From NCBI RefSeq assembly GCF_006716425.1, contig NZ_VFOZ01000001.1, positions 3,100,001-3,164,000 on the forward strand: a stretch of 64,000 nucleotides of DNA, read 5' to 3'. Below, one piece after another: positions 16,765 through 24,869 of the stretch. Numbering within the stretch: the stretch's first letter is position 1; the number at the start of each line of letters is the position of its first letter. The position numbers and the translations under genes are program-made. The notes below the pieces were generated by a model that saw nothing but the letters and a program-made list of their open reading frames with translations, was not told where the DNA came from and made no database searches. The stretch is from Actinoallomurus bryophytorum (GTDB taxonomy: Bacteria > Actinomycetota > Actinomycetes > Streptosporangiales > Streptosporangiaceae).

Positions 16765-17565
16765 TCAGGTGCCGTCCTGGACGACGATCGCCCGGCAGAT
16801 CTTGTCCGCGAACGTCTGGCTCTTGTCGTCCCACAGGGGCCACAGCCAGCCGATGTAGCAGGCGAACGAGTCGATGTAGTGCGCGAGCTTGCGCCCGACC
16901 CCGCGACCGGCGCCGAGCAGCTGACCGGTGTCCGCGTCGACGACCTTGATGTGGAGCGCGCGCTTGCCGATCGTCTGACCGGAGTTGCCCTCCAGGTAGC
17001 CGAGGAGGCCGAAGCCCGCGATGGAGCCGAGGAAGTCGAGGAAGTAGGTCAGGCCGACGCTGTGGGTCACCGCGCCGATGATCGCCAGCACGATCCCGAG
17101 CGGAATGAAGATGATCAGACCGTCCAGGAGGGCCGCCGCGAAGCGGGAGCCCCACCCTGCGTACTGGGACTGGCTGTAGCCGGGGCCGTAGCCCTGCTGC
17201 GAGTACGCCTGCTGACCGTACGGGGGCTGCTGACCGTATCCCGGCTGCTGCTGCCCATAGTCCTGGCCGTATCCGCCGGGCTGCTGCTGGCCGTATCCCG
17301 GCTGACCATAGCCGGGCTGCTGCTGGCCGTAACCAGGCTGCTGCTCCTGACCGTAACCGGGCTGCTGCTGGCCATAGCCCGGCTGCTGCTGCCCGTATCC
17401 CGGCTGACCATAGCCGGGCTGCTGCTGGCCGTATCCAGGCTGCTGCTCCTGACCGTATCCAGGCTGCTGCTGGCCGTACCCCGGCTGCTGCTGCCCGTAG
17501 CCGGGCTGCTGGCCATAGCCCGGCTGCTGCTGACCCTGGCCGTACGGGTCGTAGGGGGTGCTCAC
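16765..17565 (-). CDS. RDD-family membrane protein with long PGYGQ-repeat N-terminus
   Basis: 266 aa. Residues 1-135 are low complexity, built from PGYGQ-type units with QQ or EQQ linkers. From residue 136 an RDD domain follows: [20 protein letters not shown], later [20 protein letters not shown], and an ending with the segment around [23 protein letters not shown] proteins have three to four membrane helices and include transporters and regulatory proteins; function here is unknown. Actinobacterial RDD proteins often carry such Gln/Tyr/Gly/Pro-rich tails. GTG 17565 has AAAGGAG 8 nt upstream. Confidence 0.85.
   Translation of the reverse strand: MSTPYDPYGQGQQQPGYGQQPGYGQQQPGYGQQQPGYGQEQQPGYGQQQPGYGQPGYGQQQPGYGQQQPGYGQEQQPGYGQQQPGYGQPGYGQQQPGGYGQDYGQQQPGYGQQPPYGQQAYSQQGYGPGYSQSQYAGWGSRFAAALLDGLIIFIPLGIVLAIIGAVTHSVGLTYFLDFLGSIAGFGLLGYLEGNSGQTIGKRALHIKVVDADTGQLLGAGRGVGRKLAHYIDSFACYIGWLWPLWDDKSQTFADKICRAIVVQDGT
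17165..17545 (-). repeat. Coding minisatellite for PGYGQ repeats
   Basis: Tandem imperfect units of 15-24 bp encode the PGYGQQQ-type repeats of the RDD protein. A larger block of about 40 residues ([15 protein letters not shown] and following) is itself duplicated, indicating recent expansion in multiples of 3 bp. Confidence 0.8.
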
Positions 17566-17638
17566 GCTCTTTCTCCTTTGTCGAAATTACGCCCGTCCGC
17601 CGGGCCAGGCTCCGCGATCTCCCTTGGGGGTAGGTGGT

Positions 17639-18082
17639 TCAGAACCGCAGAAACCCGAACCGGGCAAGCTGCCAGACCCATGACAGCGCGACGACCACGC
17701 CGAGGAACCAGGCGCGGGTGCGCGGATTGATCGCCCACCATCGACGCCCCGACCCCAGCGGAGCCGTTGCCAGACCGATCGCCCCCGCGAGGACGACCGG
17801 GTTCGCGGCGAGGGCCTTGGCCGGATGAGCCGCCCCCAGCTCCATGAACACGGTCGTACCGCCACAGAAGGGGCAGGGGACTCCGGTCAGCGCCCGAATG
17901 GGGCACAGTATGCCGGGATCGTGGACTCGATGCACAAATGACGCCAATACCGCCGCGGCGGACATAGCTCCGACGCGCAGAATCACACCGAGTGGGCCGG
18001 CGCCCGCGGCAGCGGTAATACGGTCCACCGCACTGACCGGCCGACCTCGGGCTCGTGACGCGACCCCATGCCCCCGTGCCAC
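17639..18082 (-). CDS. DUF2752 membrane protein
   Basis: 147 aa with the DUF2752 core: CPIRALTGVPCPFCGGTT, a HPAKALAANPVV segment and three hydrophobic stretches. The Cys-rich loop CPFCGGTT is the family hallmark; function is unknown. GTG 18082 with GAGAG 7 nt upstream is my choice, but the open frame reaches 18166 and an internal ATG could also serve. It lies directly upstream of the RDD gene on the same strand, a pairing common in actinomycetes. Confidence 0.78.
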   Translation of the reverse strand: MARGHGVASRARGRPVSAVDRITAAAGAGPLGVILRVGAMSAAAVLASFVHRVHDPGILCPIRALTGVPCPFCGGTTVFMELGAAHPAKALAANPVVLAGAIGLATAPLGSGRRWWAINPRTRAWFLGVVVALSWVWQLARFGFLRF

Positions 18083-18310
18083 GTCCAAACTCTCGCCCTC
18101 CCACTTGGTGCTGTTATGCGGCCTGTGGACCCGTATATCGCAGTAAACCCGGCACAGGTCAAGCAAAAAACCAGGCAGATTTCAGAACGTAACCCGCTGG
18201 AGACCTTGCGACGACGGCCGGCCACCCGCTAAGGGAGGCCGCACGCCGGACGGGCGAAGTGTCGGGGCGCCGCCCGTTCGGCGTTCGGATCGGTCCAGGG
18301 GAAGGGAGGC

Positions 18311-19060
18311 TCAGTCCTCCGCGGCGCCCACGACCATCGGTGCGGCCGCCTCCGCGCCCTCCGCGACGACGTCGACGACGATCACCGTGATGTTGTCCGG
18401 CCCGCCTCCCTGGTTGGCCGCGCTGATGAGCTCGCCCACGGCCGCGGCCGGGTCGGACTCGGTGGTCATCACCTGATGCATCGTCTCGGCGTCGACCGGC
18501 CCGCTCAGTCCGTCGGAGCACAGGAGGTAACGGTCTCCTGGGAGCGCCTCGCGCAGCGACAGGTCCGGCTTGCGTTCCGGTCTGCCGTCGAGCACGCGGA
18601 CCAGGCGGTTGGCCAGATGGGGGGCCGCACCGTCCTCGCCGGTGAGCATCTTCTCCAGCGTGTGGTCCTCGGTGATCTGGTAGAGGATCCCCTCGCGCAG
18701 CATGTAGGCACGCGAGTCACCGATGTGCGCGAGTGCGGTGTGGGTACCCGACCACAACATCGCGGTGCAGGTGGTCCCCATCGACTGGAGCGCGGGCTCG
18801 TCCTCGACCTTTTGGGCGATCGCCTGGTTGGCGGCGAGCACGGCGCGCTCGACCACCTCGACCAGCTTGGCCTGGGGCACCTCGTGGTCGATGGACGAGA
18901 GGGCCTGGATCGCGAGCGAGCTGGCGATCTCGCCGCCCACGTGTCCGCCCATGCCATCGGCGACCGCGAGCAGCCACGGGCCCGCATACGCCGAGTCCTC
19001 GTTGTTCTCGCGGGCACGGCCGACATCCGATCCCGCGGCGTAGCGAATGGCAACTCTCAT
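18311..19060 (-). CDS. PP2C-family serine/threonine phosphatase
   Basis: 249 aa. PP2C metal-binding motifs are intact: GRARENNEDS (about 14-23), VADGMGGHVGGE (34-45), HIGDSRAYML, LLCSDGLSGPV and GGPDNITVIVV. It is a cytosolic, Mn/Mg-dependent phosphatase of the PstP type without a membrane tail, likely opposing serine/threonine kinases. ATG 19060 gives the standard short N-terminus; an upstream ATG at 19096 adds 12 unneeded residues. No kinase gene is adjacent. Confidence 0.9.
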   Translation of the reverse strand: MRVAIRYAAGSDVGRARENNEDSAYAGPWLLAVADGMGGHVGGEIASSLAIQALSSIDHEVPQAKLVEVVERAVLAANQAIAQKVEDEPALQSMGTTCTAMLWSGTHTALAHIGDSRAYMLREGILYQITEDHTLEKMLTGEDGAAPHLANRLVRVLDGRPERKPDLSLREALPGDRYLLCSDGLSGPVDAETMHQVMTTESDPAAAVGELISAANQGGGPDNITVIVVDVVAEGAEAAAPMVVGAAED

Positions 19061-19107
19061 ATGATTTCCGATGTCGTCCTCGGCGGTGCGGTTCACTCAG
19101 CCGACTG

Positions 19108-19133
19108 CTGAGCTTCATCAACATATTCGAACG
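19108..19133. repeat. Fragment duplicated from the response-regulator gene
   Basis: This intergenic 26-bp stretch closely matches 19237-19263 inside the response-regulator gene, which encodes the HTH segment SNILMKLG. Here it would read SNMLMKLS. It lies 43 bp after the stop of the response regulator's gap region and belongs to no gene, so it looks like a short tandem-duplication relic. Confidence 0.5.
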
Positions 19134-19175
19134 ACGCGACTTACGCCTCATGGATCACAGGGTGGATTTGTGGAG

Positions 19176-19802
19176 TCACCGCTCCGCGAGCCCGTGACGC
19201 ACCGCGTACAGCGCCGCCTGGGTCCGATCCTGCAGGCCGAGCTTCATCAAGATGTTCGAAACGTGGGTCTTGACCGTCTTTTCCGACACGACGAGTGACC
19301 GCGCGATCTCGCGGTTCGAACGGCCGAGGGCGATCTGCACCAGCACCTCGCGCTCACGGGCCGTGAGGGCCGTCGCGCCCTTGTCGCCCCGCTCGGGGCT
19401 GAGCATCGCGTCCGCCGCCTCCGGGGCGAACAGCACGTGACCGTCGTGCACCGCGCGGATCGCCTGCACGAGCGCCTGCGGGTCGACGTCCTTGTAGAGG
19501 TAGCCGGCCGCGCCCGCGCGTATGACGGGCACGACACGTGCCCGCTCGCTCGCGCTCGTGAGCACGAGCACCCGCGCCTCGACGCCGCGGCCGCGCAGCT
19601 CCTCCAGCGCCGTGAGCCCGTCCACGCCCGGCATCTTCAGGTCGAGCAGGATCACGTCCGGCGCGAGCGCCTCGGCCTGCGAGACGACCTCCGCGCCGTC
19701 CGCCGCCTCGCCGACGACGTCGATGTCGTCCTGTACGCCGAGGAACGTTCGCAGCCCCTGGCGGACGACCGGATGGTCATCGGCGATGAGCACCCGGATC
19801 AT
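19176..19802 (-). CDS. NarL/LuxR-family response regulator
   Basis: 208 aa. The receiver domain has the acidic pair in IADDHP, phospho-acceptor Asp54 (ILLDLKMPG), and Thr/Lys switch residues in VLTSAS and LYKDVDP. A GerE-type helix-turn-helix follows ([15 protein letters not shown], then [18 protein letters not shown]). The gene overlaps its histidine kinase by 4 nt (ATGA) and is translated after it. The target is unknown; the dyad at 20951 upstream of the operon is a candidate self-binding site. Confidence 0.93.
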   Translation of the reverse strand: MIRVLIADDHPVVRQGLRTFLGVQDDIDVVGEAADGAEVVSQAEALAPDVILLDLKMPGVDGLTALEELRGRGVEARVLVLTSASERARVVPVIRAGAAGYLYKDVDPQALVQAIRAVHDGHVLFAPEAADAMLSPERGDKGATALTAREREVLVQIALGRSNREIARSLVVSEKTVKTHVSNILMKLGLQDRTQAALYAVRHGLAER

Positions 19803-20941
19803 GTCCGCACCTCCAGGCGTACGACCGTGCCGGAGCCGGACGACTCGATCGTCAGCGCGGCGCCGACCGAGGCCGCCCGCTCGCGCATGGACTCCAGCCC
19901 CAGCCCGTCCCGCGCGTCGGCGGACACGTCGAAGCCGGTGCCGTCGTCGCGGATTTCCAGCACACCCCGCGTCAGGTCCACGGTCACCTCACGTGGGTCG
20001 CCGTGGCGCAGCGCGTTGTAGAGCGCCTCCTGGGCGATGCGGAACACCACGGACTCCGTCTCGGGCGGCAGCGCGACGTCCTCGCCCTCGAACCGCACCG
20101 CCGTACGGCGCCCGCGTCCGGCGCCCCACACGCGGTCCAGCACCTGGACGTGCTTGCGGAGCGACTCGGCCAGCCCGTCGCCCTCCAGCTCGGCCGGGCG
20201 CAGCTCGAAGATCACCTCGCGGAGCTCGGCGAGCGCCTCCTTGGCGAGTGTCTGCACCCGCTCGAGCTCGGGCGCGGGGTCCTTGGCGGCCAGCGCCGCG
20301 GCGGCGGTCAGCCGCAGGGAGAACAGCTTCTGCGCGACCGCGTCGTGCAGCTCCCGTGCCAGCCGGGCGCGTTCCTCGATCACGGTCAGCTCGCGGTTGC
20401 GCTCGTACAGGCGCGCGTTGGTCAAGGCGATGGCCGCGTGCGCGGCGAACAGGATGAGGCGTTCTTCGTCATCGGCGGTGAAGCCTCCGGCCTGCCGCTT
20501 GTTGGCCAGGAAGATGATGCCGAGCGTGTCCTCGCCGTCGCGGATCGGCACGCCGAGAAAGTCGCGCAGCACCGGATGCGCCGCGGGCCACCCCTCGAAG
20601 GCCTGCGCCGTGCGGACGTCCCGCAGCCGCTGCACCTTGTCCTCCCGCAGCATCACCGCGAGCAGCCCGTGCTGGCGCGGCAGCGGACCGATCTTGGCCC
20701 ACTGCTCGTCGCTGACGCCCTCCACCACGAACTCCGCGAACGAGCCCGCGTCGTCGGGTATGCCGAGAGCGGCGTACCGGGCGTCGAGAAGCTGCGCGGC
20801 GGCCCGCACGATCACCTGGAACACCTCGTGCACCGAAAGGTGCCGCGTGACGGCGAGCACCGCGGCGCTGACCGCGTGCAGTGCGGCGTCCCGGTCGGCT
20901 TCCACGGCTCGACGGTACCGCCGCCACGGTCGCGGTCCCAT
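19799..20941 (-). CDS. GAF-domain sensor histidine kinase (HisKA_3)
   Basis: 380 aa, no membrane segment. Residues about 35-175 form a single GAF domain. The dimerisation/phosphotransfer helix holds His199 in [16 protein letters not shown], followed by a HATPase_c domain ([13 protein letters not shown], and later [15 protein letters not shown]). It is DevS/NarX-like in architecture but with one GAF, so the signal (small molecule, redox or gas) is unknown. ATG 20941 has no clear ribosome site; GTG 20905 is an alternative. Confidence 0.9.
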   Translation of the reverse strand: MGPRPWRRYRRAVEADRDAALHAVSAAVLAVTRHLSVHEVFQVIVRAAAQLLDARYAALGIPDDAGSFAEFVVEGVSDEQWAKIGPLPRQHGLLAVMLREDKVQRLRDVRTAQAFEGWPAAHPVLRDFLGVPIRDGEDTLGIIFLANKRQAGGFTADDEERLILFAAHAAIALTNARLYERNRELTVIEERARLARELHDAVAQKLFSLRLTAAAALAAKDPAPELERVQTLAKEALAELREVIFELRPAELEGDGLAESLRKHVQVLDRVWGAGRGRRTAVRFEGEDVALPPETESVVFRIAQEALYNALRHGDPREVTVDLTRGVLEIRDDGTGFDVSADARDGLGLESMRERAASVGAALTIESSGSGTVVRLEVRT

Positions 20942-20950
20942 CGGCCGTGT

Positions 20951-20971
20951 GCCCTAGACAGGTCCTAGGGC
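20951..20971. promoter_or_regulatory. Candidate response-regulator box
   Basis: GCCCTAG-N7-CTAGGGC is a perfect dyad 10 bp upstream of the histidine kinase start and 69 bp before the divergent SDR gene. NarL-type regulators bind such short dyads, so autoregulation and control of the SDR gene are plausible. Confidence 0.45.
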
Positions 20972-21039
20972 TCTCAGCCGAGGCCGGCCAGGTCCGACGG
21001 CCGATGCCCAGCGCCGTCCGCGGCTCTAGCGTCGGGGGC

Positions 21040-21690
21040 ATGAAGGCACTGATCACCGGGGCGTCCCGCGGGCTCGGTCTCGCACTGGCCGGCGCGCTCG
21101 CCCGCGAAGGCTGGGAACTGGTCCTCGACGCACGTGGCGGGCCCGCTCTCGACAAGGCCTCCGCCGGACTCGCCAGGACCACGGTCATCGCCGGCGACGT
21201 CTCCGACCCCGCCCACCGGGCCGAGCTTGTGGCCGCCGCGGACGGCCTGGACCTGCTCGTCAACAACGCGAGCACGCTCGGGGCCACGCCGCTGCCTGCG
21301 CTGTCCGGCTACCCGCTGGACGTGCTGGAACGCGCGTTCGCGGTCAACACACTCGGGCCGCTGGCGCTGATCCAGGGCGTGCTGCCGGTCCTGCGGGAAC
21401 GCCATGGCGCGATCATCAACATCAGCTCCGACGCCGCGGCCGAGCCGTACGAGGGCTGGGGCGGGTACGGCGCGACGAAGGCGGCGCTGGAACAGATCTC
21501 CAACGTGCTGGCCGCCGAGGAGCCCGGGGTGTCGGTCTGGTGGGTGGATCCGGGCGAGATGCGGACCGAGATGCTCGCCGCTGCCGGCGAGGACGTGGCG
21601 GCCGCGCCACGCCCCGAAGACGCCGCCGTGCCCGCGTTGCTGAGGCTCATCGGCGACCGGCCGCCCAGCGGCCGATACACGGCGTCATGA
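21040..21690 (+). CDS. Short-chain dehydrogenase/reductase
   Basis: 216 aa, classical SDR Rossmann fold. The cofactor motif TGASRGLG lies at residues 6-13, NNAS at about 73, and the catalytic Ser (INISSDA) and YxxxK (YGATK) are present. The Arg in the TGxxxGxG loop and the DARGG after beta-2 suggest NADP(H) preference. It is short for the family, lacking a long C-terminal substrate loop. ATG 21040 with GGGGG just upstream is favoured over the long frame from 20881. Substrate unknown. Confidence 0.88.
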   Translation: MKALITGASRGLGLALAGALAREGWELVLDARGGPALDKASAGLARTTVIAGDVSDPAHRAELVAAADGLDLLVNNASTLGATPLPALSGYPLDVLERAFAVNTLGPLALIQGVLPVLRERHGAIINISSDAAAEPYEGWGGYGATKAALEQISNVLAAEEPGVSVWWVDPGEMRTEMLAAAGEDVAAAPRPEDAAVPALLRLIGDRPPSGRYTAS

Positions 21691-21778
21691 CCAGACACGG
21701 CCCCCTGACCGACGAGGCCACACGACCGAGCGCGAGCGAAGAGCCTCGACACGTCGTTCCTCCGGCGGAGGAGGACAC

Positions 21779-23107
21779 ATGACCGCACCCGCACGTGAGG
21801 AGGCACCCGCGGCGGCGCGGGCGCCGTCCCTGCTGGCCGGGCCGTACCGGATGCCGACGGTCGGCATCGTCGCGGTCGTGGCCCTGCTGGCGTTCGAGTC
21901 GATGGCCGTCGGCACGGCGATGCCCGTGGCCGCGCGTGACCTGAACGGGCTGCCGCTGTACGCCTGGGCGTTCAGCGCGGTGTTCATCGCCGGCCTGGTC
22001 GCCAACGTGGTCTCCGGCGGCTGGGCGGACGCTCGGGGGCCCGCGCGGCCGCTGTTCACCGGGCTCGCCGTCTTCGTCGCCGGGCTGCTCCTCGCGGGCA
22101 CCGCACCGACGATGGCGTGGTTCGTCGGCGGCCGCGCGGTCCAGGGGTTCGGTTCCGGGCTGGCGTCCGTCCCGCTGTACGTCATCGTCGCGCGCGTCTA
22201 CCCGGAGGAGTACCGGCCGAAGATCTTCGCGGCGATGGCGGGCGCGTGGGTGGTGCCCTCACTCGTCGGACCCTCCATCGGCGGCCTGGTCGCCCAGCAT
22301 CTCGGCTGGCGGTGGGTGTTCCTCGGCATCGTGCCGCTGGTCGTCCCGGCCGCCTTGGCTCTGGTCCCGGTGCTTCGCGGGCTGCGGACGCGGGGCACGA
22401 TGCCGCGCGGGCGGATGCTCGCCGCGGTCGCACTCTCGGCCGGGGCGGCGACCTTGCTGTGGGGAATCGACCACCGCTCGCTCGTGGCCGTCGCCGGTCT
22501 CGCCGGACTCGTGTACGGCGTGCGCACGCTCATGCCGCGCGGCCTACTGTGGCTGCGCCGTGGTCTGCCGACGGCCGTCGCGATGCGCGGCCTGCTGCTC
22601 GGCGCCATGTCCGGGACCGAGGCGTTCATCCCGCTGGCGCTCACCACGAGGTACGGCTTCAGCCCGGCGACCGCCGGAATCGTGCTGACGGCGGGCGCCC
22701 TCGGCTGGTCTGCGGGGTCCTGGTGGCAGGGCCGGTTCCCGGGGACCTCGCGCGTTCGGTTCGCCGTCGCCGGGGCGGGCCTGCACGCGGTCGGCGTCGC
22801 GGCCGTGGCGGTGTCCTTCCACCTCTCCGGCTGGCTGACGCTCCCCGCCTGGATCGTCGCCGGCGCGGGCATCGGCCTGGCCTTCCCCGCCCTCAGCGTG
22901 CAGGTCCTCAGCCTGTCCGGCAGTTCGGCCCAGGGCACCAACTCCTCCGCCATGCAGATCAGCGACACCCTCGGCTCGTCGCTCGCCGTCGGCATCGCCG
23001 GCGCGCTCGTCAACGCGGCCGGCCTGAACGCGGGTGCCGTCTGCACGGCCGTCATCGCCACCGTCGCGGCACTCGCCGCCCACCGAGTCAGGGATCCCCA
23101 TGCGTGA
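21779..23107 (+). CDS. MFS transporter
   Basis: 442 aa with about 14 predicted hydrophobic segments, beginning after the SD GGAGGAGG. The motif-A-like loop GGWADARGPARPL between segments 2 and 3 marks the major facilitator superfamily, drug:H+ antiporter type. The substrate is unknown. The last 8 nt overlap the queA-like gene start, so the two are translationally coupled. That makes a purine/queuine-related cargo worth considering, but this is inference from gene order. Confidence 0.85.
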   Translation: MTAPAREEAPAAARAPSLLAGPYRMPTVGIVAVVALLAFESMAVGTAMPVAARDLNGLPLYAWAFSAVFIAGLVANVVSGGWADARGPARPLFTGLAVFVAGLLLAGTAPTMAWFVGGRAVQGFGSGLASVPLYVIVARVYPEEYRPKIFAAMAGAWVVPSLVGPSIGGLVAQHLGWRWVFLGIVPLVVPAALALVPVLRGLRTRGTMPRGRMLAAVALSAGAATLLWGIDHRSLVAVAGLAGLVYGVRTLMPRGLLWLRRGLPTAVAMRGLLLGAMSGTEAFIPLALTTRYGFSPATAGIVLTAGALGWSAGSWWQGRFPGTSRVRFAVAGAGLHAVGVAAVAVSFHLSGWLTLPAWIVAGAGIGLAFPALSVQVLSLSGSSAQGTNSSAMQISDTLGSSLAVGIAGALVNAAGLNAGAVCTAVIATVAALAAHRVRDPHA

Positions 23108-24116
23108 GTTCACCCTTCCCTCCACTCTTGAGGCCCACGAGCCCCCCGCCAGGCGCGACGCCGTCCGGCTCCTGGCCGGTACCCGTGACGGCGTGACGCA
23201 TCGCCCGTTCGCCGGGCTGCCCGAACTCCTCCGCCCCGGCGACCTGCTCGTGGTCAACACCTCACCGACCCTGCCCGCCGCCGTACGGCTGGACCGGATC
23301 GCGCTGCACTTCTCCGGCCCCCTGCCGCCCAGCGCTCCGCACGCGTCCGGGGAGGGTGCCTGGCTGGTGGAGCTGCGGCTGCGTACCGGGGAGGCGACGG
23401 TGCCCTACGACGGTGGCCGGTGCGGCGAGTGGTTCCCGCTGCCGGGCGGCGCGACGCTCACGCTGCTGGGCCGGCAGACGCCACGGCTGTGGCGGGCCCG
23501 GCTCGACACGGCCGTCGTCCCGTACCTGCGGCGGTATGGCGTGCCGATCCGGTACGCCTACGTCGGGCGCGACTGGCCGCTGTCGGCGTACCAGACGATC
23601 TTCGGGACACCGGGCCTGGACGGCGGCAGCGCGGAGATGCCCAGCGCCGGCCGGCCGTTCACCCCCGAGCTCGTCACGCGTCTCGTGACCCACGGCGTGC
23701 AGATCGCGCCCATCACCCTCCACACGGGCGTCGCGTCGCCGGAGAAGGACGAACCTCCGTACGCCGAGCGCTACGACGTGCCGGCCCCGACGGCCACACT
23801 GGTGAACCACGTGCGCTGGGAGGGCGGCCGGGTGATCGCCGTCGGCACGACGGTCGTGCGCGCGCTGGAGACCGCGGTCGCCGATGACGGGTTCGTACGG
23901 GCCTCACGCGGCTGGACCTCACACGTCGTGACGCCGGAGGAGGGCGTACGCGCGGTGGACGGCCTGCTCACCGGCCTGCACGAGCCACGCTCGTCACACC
24001 TGCGGATGCTGACCGCGGTCGCGGGCGAGGACCTGCTGGAGGAGGTGTACGACGAGGCGCTGGCGCGGGAGTACAAGTGGCATGAGTTCGGCGACGTCAA
24101 CCTCCTCATCCGCTGA
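23100..24116 (+). CDS. queA: QueA-like S-adenosylmethionine:tRNA ribosyltransferase-isomerase
   Basis: 338 aa, matching the QueA fold: LPSTLEAHEPPARRDAVRLL at the N-terminus, then PGDLLVVNTSPTLPAAVRL, later YQTIFGTPGLDGGSAEMPSA and a final LTGLHEPRSSHLRM. QueA transfers and isomerises the ribosyl of SAM onto 7-aminomethyl-7-deazaguanine in tRNA to make epoxyqueuosine. Canonical QueA has VLLHT/HPxR elements; here the related stretches read APITLHTGVASPEKDE and YAERYDVP, so the active site is family-like but divergent. No tgt, queC-G or other queuosine genes are in the window. ATG 23100 overlaps the MFS gene. Confidence 0.82.
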   Translation: MREFTLPSTLEAHEPPARRDAVRLLAGTRDGVTHRPFAGLPELLRPGDLLVVNTSPTLPAAVRLDRIALHFSGPLPPSAPHASGEGAWLVELRLRTGEATVPYDGGRCGEWFPLPGGATLTLLGRQTPRLWRARLDTAVVPYLRRYGVPIRYAYVGRDWPLSAYQTIFGTPGLDGGSAEMPSAGRPFTPELVTRLVTHGVQIAPITLHTGVASPEKDEPPYAERYDVPAPTATLVNHVRWEGGRVIAVGTTVVRALETAVADDGFVRASRGWTSHVVTPEEGVRAVDGLLTGLHEPRSSHLRMLTAVAGEDLLEEVYDEALAREYKWHEFGDVNLLIR

Positions 24117-24117
24117 C

Positions 24118-24143
24118 GCATACTTTGGTATGCTCGAAGTATG
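24118..24143 (+). promoter_or_regulatory. Leaderless promoter and operator of the RHH-PIN operon
   Basis: GCATAC-TTTG-GTATGC is a perfect dyad at 24118-24133. A third half-site (AAGTATG, 24137-24143) covers the start codon. TATGCT at 24129-24134 is a good -10 whose +1 would fall on the A of the ATG at 24141, and no Shine-Dalgarno is present. Repressor binding here would block both promoter and start. Confidence 0.6.
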
Positions 24144-24389
24144 AGCGTCAAGGAACGCATCACCGTCACCGTCGACTCCGAGATCGCCGCCCAGATCAAG
24201 GAGCTCGCCGGGTCCACGTCGTCCTTCGTTGAGGCCGCGATCCGCGAAAAGCTGGACCGCCACCGGCACGCCCGCGTGCTGCTCGACCGCGATCTTTCGG
24301 AGGCGAGGCGCGCCGACCCGGAGGGGTTCGCCGAGGCGGAGGCCAGGGTCGCGGAGTTGATGAAGCAACACTTCGGAGGCGCGGCGTGA
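24141..24389 (+). CDS. Ribbon-helix-helix antitoxin
   Basis: 82 aa. The N-terminus ERITVTVDSEIAAQIKELAG is a ribbon-helix-helix DNA-binding strand-helix, followed by SFVEAAIREKL. The C-terminal half is charged and helical, as expected for the toxin-binding tail. Such VapB/CopG-type proteins repress their own operon and neutralise a PIN toxin. The stop overlaps the next start (GTGA). Probably leaderless: the ATG coincides with the predicted transcription start. Confidence 0.85.
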   Translation: MSVKERITVTVDSEIAAQIKELAGSTSSFVEAAIREKLDRHRHARVLLDRDLSEARRADPEGFAEAEARVAELMKQHFGGAA

Positions 24390-24784
24390 TCGCGGGTGCG
24401 GTCCTCGACACGTCGGCCATCCTGGCCTTCGGACGAGGTTCGCCCGACGCGATGCTGCTGATCGATCAGTACGACATGAAGGCGCAGACGCTCCTGGTCC
24501 CGATGACGGCGATGGCGGAGGCGCTGATGCGGCTCACCGCGCCGCATGAGGCGGAGCGCGCGCTCTATCTTCTGGAGTTCGGCGTGGTCGTCGGCGAAAG
24601 CCTGAGCCGCGGCAACGTGCGCTCGGTGGTGACCGCCGGTCTGGAGGCGAAGGCCGAGACCACGCTCGGTTCGGCGCACGCGGCTCACTCGGCTCGGGAG
24701 CGGAGCTGGAAGATACTCACAGGAAATCCCTCTCATTGGGCGACCGCCCATCCCGACGTAGAAGCCGTCAGCTGGATCCGCTGA
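24386..24784 (+). CDS. PIN-domain ribonuclease toxin (VapC-like)
   Basis: 132 aa, PIN fold. Asp8 in AVLDTSAIL and Glu in TAMAEALMRL are the first two metal-binding acidic residues. The C-terminal half (SAHAAHSARERSWKIL, then HPDVEAVSWIR) is less typical, and the third Asp of many VapC proteins is not obvious. VapC toxins cleave tRNA or rRNA. The GTG start overlaps the antitoxin stop by 4 nt, giving tight coupling. Given the atypical C-terminus, nuclease activity is likely but not certain. Confidence 0.8.
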   Translation: MIAGAVLDTSAILAFGRGSPDAMLLIDQYDMKAQTLLVPMTAMAEALMRLTAPHEAERALYLLEFGVVVGESLSRGNVRSVVTAGLEAKAETTLGSAHAAHSARERSWKILTGNPSHWATAHPDVEAVSWIR

Positions 24785-24869
24785 CCGAGCACGACCGGTG
24801 AACGTCCGGTGTCCGGATCGTGGACGCGGAAGCGAAAGCCGAGCGGCGCCAAGTAGCGTGGTGAGCAGC

